23,228 nt of DNA from positions 1 through 23,228 of IMG/VR virus record IMGVR_UViG_3300031722_000175; one strand, written 5' to 3'. Both the position numbers and the translations under genes were made by a program. Of the stretch, positions 9,852 through 16,735 are shown piece after piece. Positions within the stretch are counted from its first letter, which is position 1. The number at the start of each line of letters is the position of its first letter. The notes beneath the pieces were generated by a model. The model was not told the DNA's origin. It worked only from the letters and a program-made list of their open reading frames with translations, and ran no database searches. Source of the stretch: a virus.

Positions 9852-10298
9852 ATGAAAATTTTTAAACGTGCTCAAATCGCAGCAATGACTAAGCTGTCTG
9901 GCAGTCTTACTCAAACGCCTGCTCTTGCTTGGGTGTATCTGTTCGCCGGATTGAACGTCGATCCTAATGGGATGAACAACGCCTATGCCTTCCCAGGTAG
10001 TATTTCTTCAACCCAAATCTCTCCTATACCACTCAACTCTTCTAGTACCAGTCCTAGCATATCAACTTACGGTCAGACTATTTCCTCCTCGCCCTTGAGC
10101 ATACCGTGCTACCCGTCAGAAACAGCAGCCATACTCAGCAAGTTAGTTCCGACATTCTCTGCACCTAGCGCGAGCTTCAGTGATCTGTCTGAGACTCGAA
10201 GCATTGTTGCTTTAGGCGTGACCAGAACTGTACGTGTTGGGGTTTATTGGGAACAAAAGTATGGACCTCGATACTCTAGATATACTCTGCTGCCTTAA
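9852..10298 (+). CDS. Cassette 1: tag peptide plus orphan Ser/Pro-rich tail (148 aa)
   Basis: The start at ATG 9852 is preferred over an upstream in-frame start at 9777. It follows an AGGAA ribosome site, the upstream start lies inside the terminator hairpin, and the protein then begins MKIFKRAQIAAMTKLSGSLT, nearly the same as the start of the gene at 11357. After this tag the remaining ~128 residues (WVYLFAGLNVDPNG, then Ser/Pro/Thr-rich sequence, then VGVYWEQKYGPRYSRY at the end) match nothing I recognise. No membrane segment or enzyme motif is visible. The ribosome site sits in a short palindrome (TCCTAT-T-ATAGGA, 9833-9845) that might mask it. By position, behind a fibre gene and in front of two adhesin-like cassettes with related tags, it is probably a virion or receptor-binding accessory protein. 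This is inference. Confidence 0.75.
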   Translation: MKIFKRAQIAAMTKLSGSLTQTPALAWVYLFAGLNVDPNGMNNAYAFPGSISSTQISPIPLNSSSTSPSISTYGQTISSSPLSIPCYPSETAAILSKLVPTFSAPSASFSDLSETRSIVALGVTRTVRVGVYWEQKYGPRYSRYTLLP

Positions 10299-10375
10299 GC
10301 TCCTTGCTAATCAGCAAACAACTAAGTTAGGCCACCAGCTAAAGCTTTTCTTCTTACTTCACAGGAATTTTCAAA

Positions 10376-11338
10376 ATGAGAATGTTTAAACGAACCGCAA
10401 TCCTTCAGGCCCTAACCAACGGGCTGACCTATCAGGCAAATACTGCCCCAGTGCCTAATGCGTCAGGGAGTGGGTACTATGCTGGAGGCTCGGGTCCAGG
10501 TGGAGTCCTAAAATCCATTGATCGACTTGATTTCAGCACTGAGGCCTGTGCTCGACTTTCAGCCTTACTTGCTAGTGCTCGACAGTTTGCTTCTGGGTAT
10601 CAATCCCCGACCAAAGGCTATGTTGTCGGACAAACCACCAGCATTGAAAGCTTGGCGTTTAGCACCGAAGCCACTGGAGTCTTGTCCGCCTCTACGAGTT
10701 CAGCTCGCGAGTATGGGGCAGCAACACAGTCCCAAACCAAAGGATATCTCGGAGGCGGGGGTTGGTACTCGGCAGTCATTGATCGGCTTCTCTATTCCAC
10801 CGAAGCCAATACGTTGCTATCGGCCACTCTGGCTAAGGCCCGGAATATGCTGAACACCGTTTGTTCAGACACAAAAGGTATTTTCGTATCAGGGTTTAAT
10901 GGTACCTTCTGTTACGACACGGATGACTTTACTTTCAGTACCGAAACTCGATCTGCCACTGGTTCGCTTCCGGTGTATAGGAGAAGAATTGGGGCTACAG
11001 TGCAATCCGCAACCCGAGGCTACCTGTGTGGGGGTATCACCGTCCTGAACGAAGGGACGAGCACCTACGGAGATTTGGCCGAGATTGATTCCGTCGTTCT
11101 TAGCACCAATACCTGGACAAAACTCTCGGCAGTTCTATCTACAACCAAGAACAACTTGTCGGGCACCAGCTCAAAAACAAAGGGATACCTATATGGCGGA
11201 GCTAAGAGCTATCCAGGGGGCCCGTTCCCTACCTCAGTAGATAGCCTGGCCTTTGCTACTGAGACCTCCAGCGTCTCTAGTGCAGTTCTTCCCGCAGCCT
11301 ATAGCGTTAACCCGGCAGGCCTCAGTCACGCCCTTTAG
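10376..11338 (+). CDS. Cassette 2: tag peptide plus six-repeat kelch-like propeller (320 aa)
   Basis: The ATG follows CACAGGAA. Residues 1-20 (MRMFKRTAILQALTNGLTYQ) form the B-type tag, resembling the remnant at 12133 and more distantly the A-type tags at 9852 and 11357. A short Pro/Asn linker follows, then six repeats of about 40-55 residues with the pattern KGYxxGG, a variable stretch, a hydrophobic strand, FSTE, LSA, then AR or TK and QSxTKGY. Examples are IDRLDFSTEAC, IESLAFSTEAT, IDRLLYSTEAN and VDSLAFATETS. Paired glycines and a regular strand pattern are characteristic of kelch/galactose-oxidase-like beta propellers, which often bind carbohydrate. Six blades would give a closed propeller. 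Codon use (CCC, CTC, GGA) differs from the GCA/ACA-rich fibres on either side. Probably a receptor-binding cassette. The fold is likely and the ligand unknown. Confidence 0.85.
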   Translation: MRMFKRTAILQALTNGLTYQANTAPVPNASGSGYYAGGSGPGGVLKSIDRLDFSTEACARLSALLASARQFASGYQSPTKGYVVGQTTSIESLAFSTEATGVLSASTSSAREYGAATQSQTKGYLGGGGWYSAVIDRLLYSTEANTLLSATLAKARNMLNTVCSDTKGIFVSGFNGTFCYDTDDFTFSTETRSATGSLPVYRRRIGATVQSATRGYLCGGITVLNEGTSTYGDLAEIDSVVLSTNTWTKLSAVLSTTKNNLSGTSSKTKGYLYGGAKSYPGGPFPTSVDSLAFATETSSVSSAVLPAAYSVNPAGLSHAL

Positions 11339-11356
11339 TCAACCAAGGAAATCATC

Positions 11357-12112
11357 ATGAAAATCTTCAAACGCACTCAAGTGGCGGCTATGACCAAACT
11401 GTCCGGCAGCCTTACTTCCAGTTCCCCTCCTGCAGGTGTTACGGTTGACTATCTCATAGTTGGCTCAGGTGGCAAAGGCGGCGGATTCTTCTATAGCAAC
11501 GGACATAACGCGAGCGGTGGCGGTGGTGGAGGTGAGGTAATACCTGGAACAGGACTGGCGCTAATCCCCGGCGTAACGATACCCGTAGTGGTCGGGTCCA
11601 TGAATGGATCCAATTCGTCCTTGAACTCCATCGTAGCCAGAGGAGGTAAGCCTGGAAAGGATTTCGACGCGGGCGGCGGCGGCGGCGCCAGCGGCAATGG
11701 AAAAACTGGAGGGAGTTCCGATGACAGCGGCGGTAGTGGGGGTGGCGGCGGCGGAGCGGCCGCCAATGGCACGTCCTCTGGGTACGCCCAAGCAGGTAAC
11801 GGTGGTGCTGGGGTAACGTCAACTATTACCGGAAGCTCCGACATCTATGGCGGTGGCGGTGGCGGTGGCAGTGGCGTGTACGGCGGAGGAAGTGGCGGCA
11901 GGAATGGTGGCGGAACCTATGGGCGGGGCGGCTCCGGTGCTGGCCATAGCGGCAGTGCCGGAGAGGATGGTATAGCAGGGTGCGTGATCCTACGCTATCC
12001 TAATAACCTACCTGATCCAAAGACCGTCACCGGAAGTCCCACGATAACCAACGTCGGTGGGTATAAGATTTACAAGTGGACTGCGCCCGGCAGTTGGAGT
12101 ATCACCTTTTAA
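11357..12112 (+). CDS. Cassette 3: tag peptide plus glycine-rich adhesin-like domain (251 aa)
   Basis: The ATG follows AAGGAAATCATC, 18 bp after the kelch-like gene. Residues 1-20 carry the A-type tag (MKIFKRTQVAAMTKLSGSL), closely matching cassette 1. A Ser/Pro linker then leads to VDYLIVGSGGKGGG and a long body with several poly-Gly runs of five to seven residues separated by short loops. It ends in GCVILRYP and a small C-terminal strand domain (VGGYKIYKWTAPGSW). This order (YLIVG-G, Gly-rich core, VIxRYP, strand tail) is that of the glycine-rich domain found in many phage and viral surface proteins. Gly-rich bodies of this kind recall the polyglycine-helix receptor-binding domain of T2/S16-type gp38 adhesins, though I see no gp38 attachment domain. 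It is likely a fibre-tip adhesin held by the short tag. GC content is clearly above that of its neighbours because of GGC/GGT codons. Confidence 0.85.
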   Translation: MKIFKRTQVAAMTKLSGSLTSSSPPAGVTVDYLIVGSGGKGGGFFYSNGHNASGGGGGGEVIPGTGLALIPGVTIPVVVGSMNGSNSSLNSIVARGGKPGKDFDAGGGGGASGNGKTGGSSDDSGGSGGGGGGAAANGTSSGYAQAGNGGAGVTSTITGSSDIYGGGGGGGSGVYGGGSGGRNGGGTYGRGGSGAGHSGSAGEDGIAGCVILRYPNNLPDPKTVTGSPTITNVGGYKIYKWTAPGSWSITF

Positions 12113-12132
12113 CCCTACCAAGGATTTCAGAA

Positions 12133-12213
12133 ATGAGAATGTTTAACCAAAATGCAATCCTACAACCCTTGACTAAGAGTCTTGAATATCAAGCTACTCG
12201 AGCCTGCATTTGA
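12133..12213 (+). pseudogene. Cassette 4 remnant: tag peptide only (26 aa)
   Basis: This small frame is preceded by CCAAGGATTTCAG, a ribosome site like those of cassettes 2 and 3, with the ATG at 12133. It reads MRMFNQNAILQPLTKSLEYQ, then ATRACI and TGA. It aligns with the B-type tag of the kelch-like cassette (MRMFKRTAILQALTNGLTYQ) at 14 of 20 positions, so it is clearly a fourth copy of the tag. No payload domain follows: the frame stops and runs directly into a late promoter. It may be a decayed cassette whose payload was lost, or a docking point where cassettes are gained and lost. It could also still be translated as a free tag peptide. The relationship to the other tags is secure, its status less so. 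Confidence 0.65.
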
Positions 12214-12219
12214 TAAATA
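12212..12219 (+). promoter_or_regulatory. T4-type late promoter motif GATAAATA
   Basis: GATAAATA matches the phage late core ATAAATA (T4 consensus TATAAATA). It overlaps the TGA stop of the cassette-4 remnant and lies 25 bases before the start of the 198-residue gene. With a start site about ten bases downstream it would leave a short leader containing the GAGGAA ribosome site. Confidence 0.6.
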
Positions 12220-12244
12220 TACATACTTAATACGAGGAATACCT

Positions 12245-12841
12245 ATGTCAACAGAAATCACAGTAGTAACAGAAACTAATGTACCAGATGTTCTTAAAGA
12301 AGTGCAGGAGGCCTTCTACGATATACCGTTTGAAAATTCACAGTTTCAAACAGAAGCGTTTGTTATTGCAGCTCAAGTAACACCAGAACGCGCTTACCGC
12401 TCCATCGGTCTTCAGATGAACTCTAAGATACAAGCCCTCAACGAAGCAAAATATAGCAGAGCAAAAGAAGATATCGATATTGAAGAGCTTGAGTTTAAGA
12501 TTGCTGATCCAACGACTAATAAGTTTGATCGCCGCCGCTTTCAGTTAGACATCGAGCAGAAGTTAGCTAACCGACCGTACACCGACAAGCTTATCAACGA
12601 TGCTCTTCAAGAGTTGAACGTGCTCTATCACCACTTTAAAACATTGCCGCGATACACAAGAGATGAATTTGAAGCCGGTGAAAAGACTCATTTCGAAGTT
12701 AAATTAACTCGTCAGCTAACTGGAATTCAAGGCGCTCAAGAAGCGTTAGTCAACATGAATGAAGATTTGCCTAGACTAGAAGAAACGATTCAGGCTGCTC
12801 TACTGTTGAATAGTAGCACATCAAAATTATTGAAGACTTGA
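12245..12841 (+). CDS. Conserved-looking hydrophilic protein of unknown function (198 aa)
   Basis: The start at ATG 12245 is chosen because GAGGAA lies at 12234-12239 and a late promoter just upstream. A longer frame from a TTG at 12182 would overlap the cassette remnant and the promoter. The protein is highly charged and appears mostly helical: an acidic N-terminus (VPDVLKEVQEAFYDIPFENS), then helices such as YSRAKEDIDIEELEFKI and DRRRFQLDIEQKLANR, an aromatic LNVLYHHFKTLPRYTRDEF segment, and a C-terminal helix LPRLEETIQAALLL. There is no signal peptide or membrane segment and I recognise no enzyme motif. Its place between adhesin cassettes and a fibre gene, under late promoters, suggests a structural or fibre-assembly role. 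That is inference from context only. Confidence 0.88.
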   Translation: MSTEITVVTETNVPDVLKEVQEAFYDIPFENSQFQTEAFVIAAQVTPERAYRSIGLQMNSKIQALNEAKYSRAKEDIDIEELEFKIADPTTNKFDRRRFQLDIEQKLANRPYTDKLINDALQELNVLYHHFKTLPRYTRDEFEAGEKTHFEVKLTRQLTGIQGAQEALVNMNEDLPRLEETIQAALLLNSSTSKLLKT

Positions 12842-12847
12842 TAAATA
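12840..12847 (+). promoter_or_regulatory. T4-type late promoter motif GATAAATA
   Basis: This is the same GATAAATA octamer as at 12212, again overlapping the TGA stop codon of the gene before it (12839-12841). It lies 70 bases before the next ribosome site region and drives the 1002-residue fibre gene. The leader holds two near-copies of GTGGGG but no clear hairpin. Confidence 0.6.
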
Positions 12848-12917
12848 ATTGAGTAAAAGTGGGGCGATCCAGTGGGGAGCGTATCACTAGCAGTAAAAAT
12901 AATAAGGATTCACAAAA

Positions 12918-15900
12918 ATGGCAAATATCGACGAAAATTTTGTTGTAAAGACTGGGCTTACAGTTGGCCCTACAACAATCGCAGCATCAACAGGCAACTA
13001 TGTTACTTCAGGCAACGTAAAAGTTGGTAATACCGTAATTGACGGAGCGACTGGTAACATCCACGCTGGCGCTACTGTGATTAATGGTACCACAGGCGCG
13101 ATCACAACTACAGCTAACGTATCAACAACTGGCGGCAACTTCATCGTTAATGGGGCAGTTTTAAGTCCTAATGGTGGATCGTTCTCGTCTGCTACTATCA
13201 CTGGATCAACAATCAACGGAACTGTCATTGGCGGATCTACCGCAGCAGCTGGGTCGTTTACGTCGTTAGACGCAACGGGCACAGTGACCACAAACGACAT
13301 TCTACCACACGTGACTAACGTAAGCAACATCGGTAGTGAAACTCAACGATTTGGGACGATTTTTGTCAACGAAGCTCGTTTATCAACAAACACCTTATAC
13401 TTAGGAACCACTCCAATTTTAGGCACTTCTGGTACAGTAGTGAACATACACGCTGATCCAGGTCAGTCTATCAGTATGCAAACTACTGGTGCTGCAGGTA
13501 TGCTGTCATTTGTTGCTAATGCTCAAGTCACGTTGCAGACTACAGGTAATAACGCTGATGTTCTTATTCAGTCTAATGGTACAGGCTCGCAAACTCGAAT
13601 CTTGTCGTCGGCTAGCGTTGATGTAAATGCCCCGGTTATTAATCTAGCAGGCAACGTTACGACTACTGGCTCGGCTACAACAAACGGTGACCTTATTATC
13701 AACGGTAACGTAACGATTACGGGCTCACAAGCGTCGGTCAACGCCAACGACTTATCAGTGAAAGATAACATTGTTATCGTGAACGCAGGGGAAGCGGGCG
13801 CCGGAGTTACGGCTGGAACAGCGGGTATTCAATTCGCTCGAGGTCAGGTGTCAAGCTATCAGTTAGTGTTTAAAGAATTAGATCAGTCGTTGCAGTTTGG
13901 TCCGGTCGGAGCAACAACGAAGGTCGCAGTAGAGAATGGCTCTGGACAAATTGTTGGTACGTTTGTTGGCAATTTAACTGGCAACGTTACAGGCGCAGCA
14001 ACGACAGCAGGAACAGTTACTTCCGCAGCGCAGACAGCAATCACATCGGTTGGCGTGCTAACTGGATTAACAGTAACCTCGCCAATTACTGGTTCAGTAA
14101 CTGGTTCAGCAAGCAGCGCAACAACAGCTGGTTCAGCAACTACAGCTGGCACAGTCACAACCGCAGCTCAGCCAGCTATTACCTCAGTTGGTACATTGAC
14201 TGGATTGGCTGTAACAGCACCGATCACTGGGTCAGTAACTGGCTCAGCAGCAACAGTGACAGCAGCAGCTCAGACAGCAATCACGTCAGTTGGTACTTTA
14301 ACCTCTCTAGTAACTAGCGGCAATGCTACAGTAGGTGGGTCTCTCACAGTTAACGGCGATATCGTAGTTAATGGTACCACTACAACATTAAATGCGACGA
14401 CATTAGACGTAGCCGACTTAAACATCACTATTGCAAAAAATGCAGCCACTACAGCAGACGCAAACGGCGCAGGTATTACGATCAACGGTGCAAATGCTAC
14501 AATGGTGTATGGTAACACCAACGACAACATCACGTTTAATAAACGAGTTGATGCTACTTCGTTCTATGGTTCTGGCGCAGGCTTAACAAATATTCCAGGC
14601 GCAGCAATCGTTGGTGGCGTTGGTGGCAACGTTACTATCGGTTCAACTGTTCTTCCATTAAACGGGTCGACCTCGACGTTAGCTGGATTAACTTCAGTCG
14701 CAGCAACAACCTTTACGGGTGCGTTCTCCGGAACAGCTACTGCCGCAACAACAGCAGGGACATCGACTACTGTTGGTGTCACAAATGATATTGCATCAGT
14801 AACAACTCATTATCCAACATTTGTCGGTGTAACATCTGGGTCTGATGCAATCTCGACCGCAAGTACCAGGTTGAATTTTGTACCATCTACTGGCGTGCTG
14901 TCGGCAACTCAGTTCACAGGTTCTGGTGCTGGTCTTACCTCGATTCCGAATGGTGCGTTGACGAACAGTGCAGTGAATGTGACTGCTGGCACTGGTATGT
15001 CAGGTGGTGGCGCTGTATCGTTAGGCGGGTCAGTTACACTCAACAATGCTGGCGTCACTCAGTTAACCGCAGGTGGTGGGGTAACAGTATCAGGTGCAAC
15101 AGGTTCGATCACGTTAGGGTCAACAGCAACCTCCGCTAACACAGCAAGCGCAATAGTAGCACGCGATGCTTCTGGTAACTTTAGTGCTGGTACAATTACA
15201 GCAGCGTTGACAGGTACAGCAAGCAACGCTACTACAGTCGGCGGATTAACCCCATCAGTTGGCGCAGGTGTACTAAATCGCGTGGTAGTAGCAGATGCAA
15301 GTGGTTATATCAACAACACTTACTTTAGCTCCACTGACAACAGTGCGGTATCGGGTGTTACAGCAGTGATGGTTAAAGTTGGTGACAACTACTTGCGATC
15401 AGGAACCTCAGCAGCTATTTCGACGTTCTTAGGATTGACATCATCGGCTACTACAGCTAATGCAACTTTAAACACTGCTAACACATTAGTCTTACGTGAT
15501 GCTTCTGGTAACTTTAGTGCAGGCGTTATCACAGCAACTTCGACCACAGCACGATATGCTGACTTAGCAGAAAAGTACACCTCGGATGCAGAATACGAAC
15601 CAGGTACAGTGGTCAGCTTTGGTGGGGAATTTGAAGTCACGTTAACCACACGTGACGGAGATCGTCGTGTTGCTGGCGTAGTAACAACTGCACCTGCTTA
15701 CTTGATGAATTCAGAGCTTCAAGGTACGTCAGTTGCTATTGCGCTTCAAGGACGTGTTCCGTGTAAGGTTACTGGCAAGGTCAAGAAGGGCGACATGCTT
15801 ATCCCGGCAGGTCAAGGGTTTGCTCGTGTTGATATGAACCCGTTAATGGGACAAATGATTGGTAAAGCTCTCGAAGATTTTGACGGCATTAACGGCATTA

Positions 15901-15926
15901 TCGAAGTAGCAGTAGGCCGTATGTAA
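12918..15926 (+). CDS. Repetitive tail fibre protein with conserved C-terminal domain (1002 aa)
   Basis: The ATG follows AATAAGGATTCACAAAA. The N-terminus (MANIDENFVVKTGLTVGPT) leads into VGNTVIDGATGNI and similar beta repeats. Around residues 240-330 there is a TITGSQASVNANDLSVKDN and AGAGVTAGTAGI segment, and around 480-540 a VNGTTTTLNATTLDVADLN, ADANGAGITI and ITFNKR segment, the same module type as in the 2515-residue fibre. Three AAQ(P/T)AITSVGxLT repeats lie near residues 366-460, and two RDASGNFSAG repeats near 750 and 860. The last ~125 residues, starting ARYADLAEKYTSDAEYEPGT and including RRVAGVVTTAPAYLMNS, ALQGRVPCKVTG and a final GIIEVAVGRM, form a domain I recall at the end of many cyanophage-type fibres. 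It may be a tip or chaperone-like autoprocessing domain, but cleavage cannot be shown here. Confidence 0.92.
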   Translation: MANIDENFVVKTGLTVGPTTIAASTGNYVTSGNVKVGNTVIDGATGNIHAGATVINGTTGAITTTANVSTTGGNFIVNGAVLSPNGGSFSSATITGSTINGTVIGGSTAAAGSFTSLDATGTVTTNDILPHVTNVSNIGSETQRFGTIFVNEARLSTNTLYLGTTPILGTSGTVVNIHADPGQSISMQTTGAAGMLSFVANAQVTLQTTGNNADVLIQSNGTGSQTRILSSASVDVNAPVINLAGNVTTTGSATTNGDLIINGNVTITGSQASVNANDLSVKDNIVIVNAGEAGAGVTAGTAGIQFARGQVSSYQLVFKELDQSLQFGPVGATTKVAVENGSGQIVGTFVGNLTGNVTGAATTAGTVTSAAQTAITSVGVLTGLTVTSPITGSVTGSASSATTAGSATTAGTVTTAAQPAITSVGTLTGLAVTAPITGSVTGSAATVTAAAQTAITSVGTLTSLVTSGNATVGGSLTVNGDIVVNGTTTTLNATTLDVADLNITIAKNAATTADANGAGITINGANATMVYGNTNDNITFNKRVDATSFYGSGAGLTNIPGAAIVGGVGGNVTIGSTVLPLNGSTSTLAGLTSVAATTFTGAFSGTATAATTAGTSTTVGVTNDIASVTTHYPTFVGVTSGSDAISTASTRLNFVPSTGVLSATQFTGSGAGLTSIPNGALTNSAVNVTAGTGMSGGGAVSLGGSVTLNNAGVTQLTAGGGVTVSGATGSITLGSTATSANTASAIVARDASGNFSAGTITAALTGTASNATTVGGLTPSVGAGVLNRVVVADASGYINNTYFSSTDNSAVSGVTAVMVKVGDNYLRSGTSAAISTFLGLTSSATTANATLNTANTLVLRDASGNFSAGVITATSTTARYADLAEKYTSDAEYEPGTVVSFGGEFEVTLTTRDGDRRVAGVVTTAPAYLMNSELQGTSVAIALQGRVPCKVTGKVKKGDMLIPAGQGFARVDMNPLMGQMIGKALEDFDGINGIIEVAVGRM
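14013..14300 (+). repeat. Tandem AAQxAITSVGxLT repeats in the 1002-aa fibre
   Basis: In-frame copies start at 14013, 14151 and 14253. The first two share the order TV(T)xAAQ, AITSVG, LTGL, PITGSVTGSA, and the third is shortened. Related GTLTTAAQPNVTSVGTLTSL strings occur several times in the 2515-residue fibre, so the two fibres share repeat modules. Confidence 0.75.
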
Positions 15927-15934
15927 TATTGAAT

Positions 15935-15958
15935 AGTGAGGGGAGAAATTCCCTCACT
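15935..15958 (+). terminator. Hairpin after the 1002-aa fibre gene
   Basis: AGTGAGGG (15935-15942) and CCCTCACT (15951-15958) form a perfect 8-bp stem with an 8-base loop, nine bases after the fibre stop. No T-run follows, so it may be a weak terminator or an mRNA-stabilising hairpin rather than a full stop. The next gene starts 28 bases later with no visible promoter of its own. Confidence 0.5.
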
Positions 15959-15986
15959 GTCAGTTACATCAATCTAGGAGAAATAA

Positions 15987-16733
15987 ATGAAACAGCTAAA
16001 AAAGATTTATCGTAAAGATTACCAAGGCGAAGACGTAGTTACAGATATCGAACTAAAAAATACGCAGTGGGAGATCACTAAAGAGTTCATCCCTAACTCA
16101 GTATTCAACAATCAAATTTCTAACAAGGCTTGCGTTATAGGAAATGGTATCTCTCGCAAAGAATTTCCGATCAAGTCAGTGTTCAATCAGTTTGGCGGAT
16201 TACTAGCTAGAGAAAAATTGCAAACCTACGGATGCAACGCTTTGTATCGCGAACATACTCCTGACTTCTTAGTTATTTCGGGAGACGATGATGGTATCAT
16301 TACTGAAGTTGCAAACTCGGGATATTGCGATGAAAACGTCGTCTATGCATCAGCACCACACATTCAATACCACCCAGGCAAATTCTACCTGATTCCACAA
16401 GATCCAGCCTGGAATTCAGGCTCTGTTGCCACATATTTGGCATGTTTTGACTCACATACTACAGTTTATTTACTGGGGTTCGACGGTCAAGATACTGATG
16501 GTTGTAACTACAATGTGTATGCTGGAACACCGAATTACCAGGCAGCAACTAATGCTCAAGCAGATCCTGCGTTTTTCGATATCACCATGAGGAATGTTTT
16601 TGAGACGTACGGAGATGTTGACTTTGTTCGAGTTATGCCTAGCAAATATTCGTCGATGCCAGAAGCGTGGAAGTTCGTTACGAACCTACGCCAAATATCG
16701 TTCCGAGATTTTGTGCTCGAATCTGATCTTTGA
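15987..16733 (+). CDS. Rossmann-like phage protein of unknown function (248 aa)
   Basis: The ATG follows TAGGAGAAATAA. After a charged N-terminus the core starts ACVIGNGISRKEF, a strand followed by a glycine-rich GNGxS turn, which suggests a Rossmann-like fold resembling DUF115/MptE-like or sialyltransferase-like proteins. Further on are YGCNALYREHTPDFLVISGDD, an aspartate-rich strand end, then NSGSVATYLACF and VYLLGFDGQDTDG, again a strand with acidic residues, and NVYAGTPNYQ. I have seen this combination (NGxSR, YGCNALYR, PDFLV, NSG, LLGFD) in hypothetical proteins of T4-like marine phages. It may act on nucleotides or sugars, for example in glycan decoration of the virion, but no substrate can be assigned. 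It is the last plus-strand late gene and converges on the Nudix gene with only 2 bp between stop codons. Confidence 0.88.
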   Translation: MKQLKKIYRKDYQGEDVVTDIELKNTQWEITKEFIPNSVFNNQISNKACVIGNGISRKEFPIKSVFNQFGGLLAREKLQTYGCNALYREHTPDFLVISGDDDGIITEVANSGYCDENVVYASAPHIQYHPGKFYLIPQDPAWNSGSVATYLACFDSHTTVYLLGFDGQDTDGCNYNVYAGTPNYQAATNAQADPAFFDITMRNVFETYGDVDFVRVMPSKYSSMPEAWKFVTNLRQISFRDFVLESDL

Positions 16734-16735
16734 TG

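Noticed and set aside
10299-10375. Possible terminator between cassettes 1 and 2
   Set aside because: Only very short stems (TTGCT/AGCAA and AGCT/AGCT) are visible. The second is followed by a T-rich run but is too weak to call.
10518-10853. 111-residue frame inside the kelch-like gene
   Set aside because: Out-of-frame shadow. The sense frame has clear repeats and a ribosome site, the shadow neither.
11454-11844. Arg/Pro-rich minus-strand frames opposite the glycine-rich gene
   Set aside because: They are the complement of GGC/GGT-rich coding sequence, giving Ala/Pro or Arg runs, as expected for shadows.
12182-12244. TTG start for the 198-residue gene, adding 21 residues
   Set aside because: It overlaps the cassette remnant and the late promoter. 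ATG 12245 has GAGGAA at proper distance.
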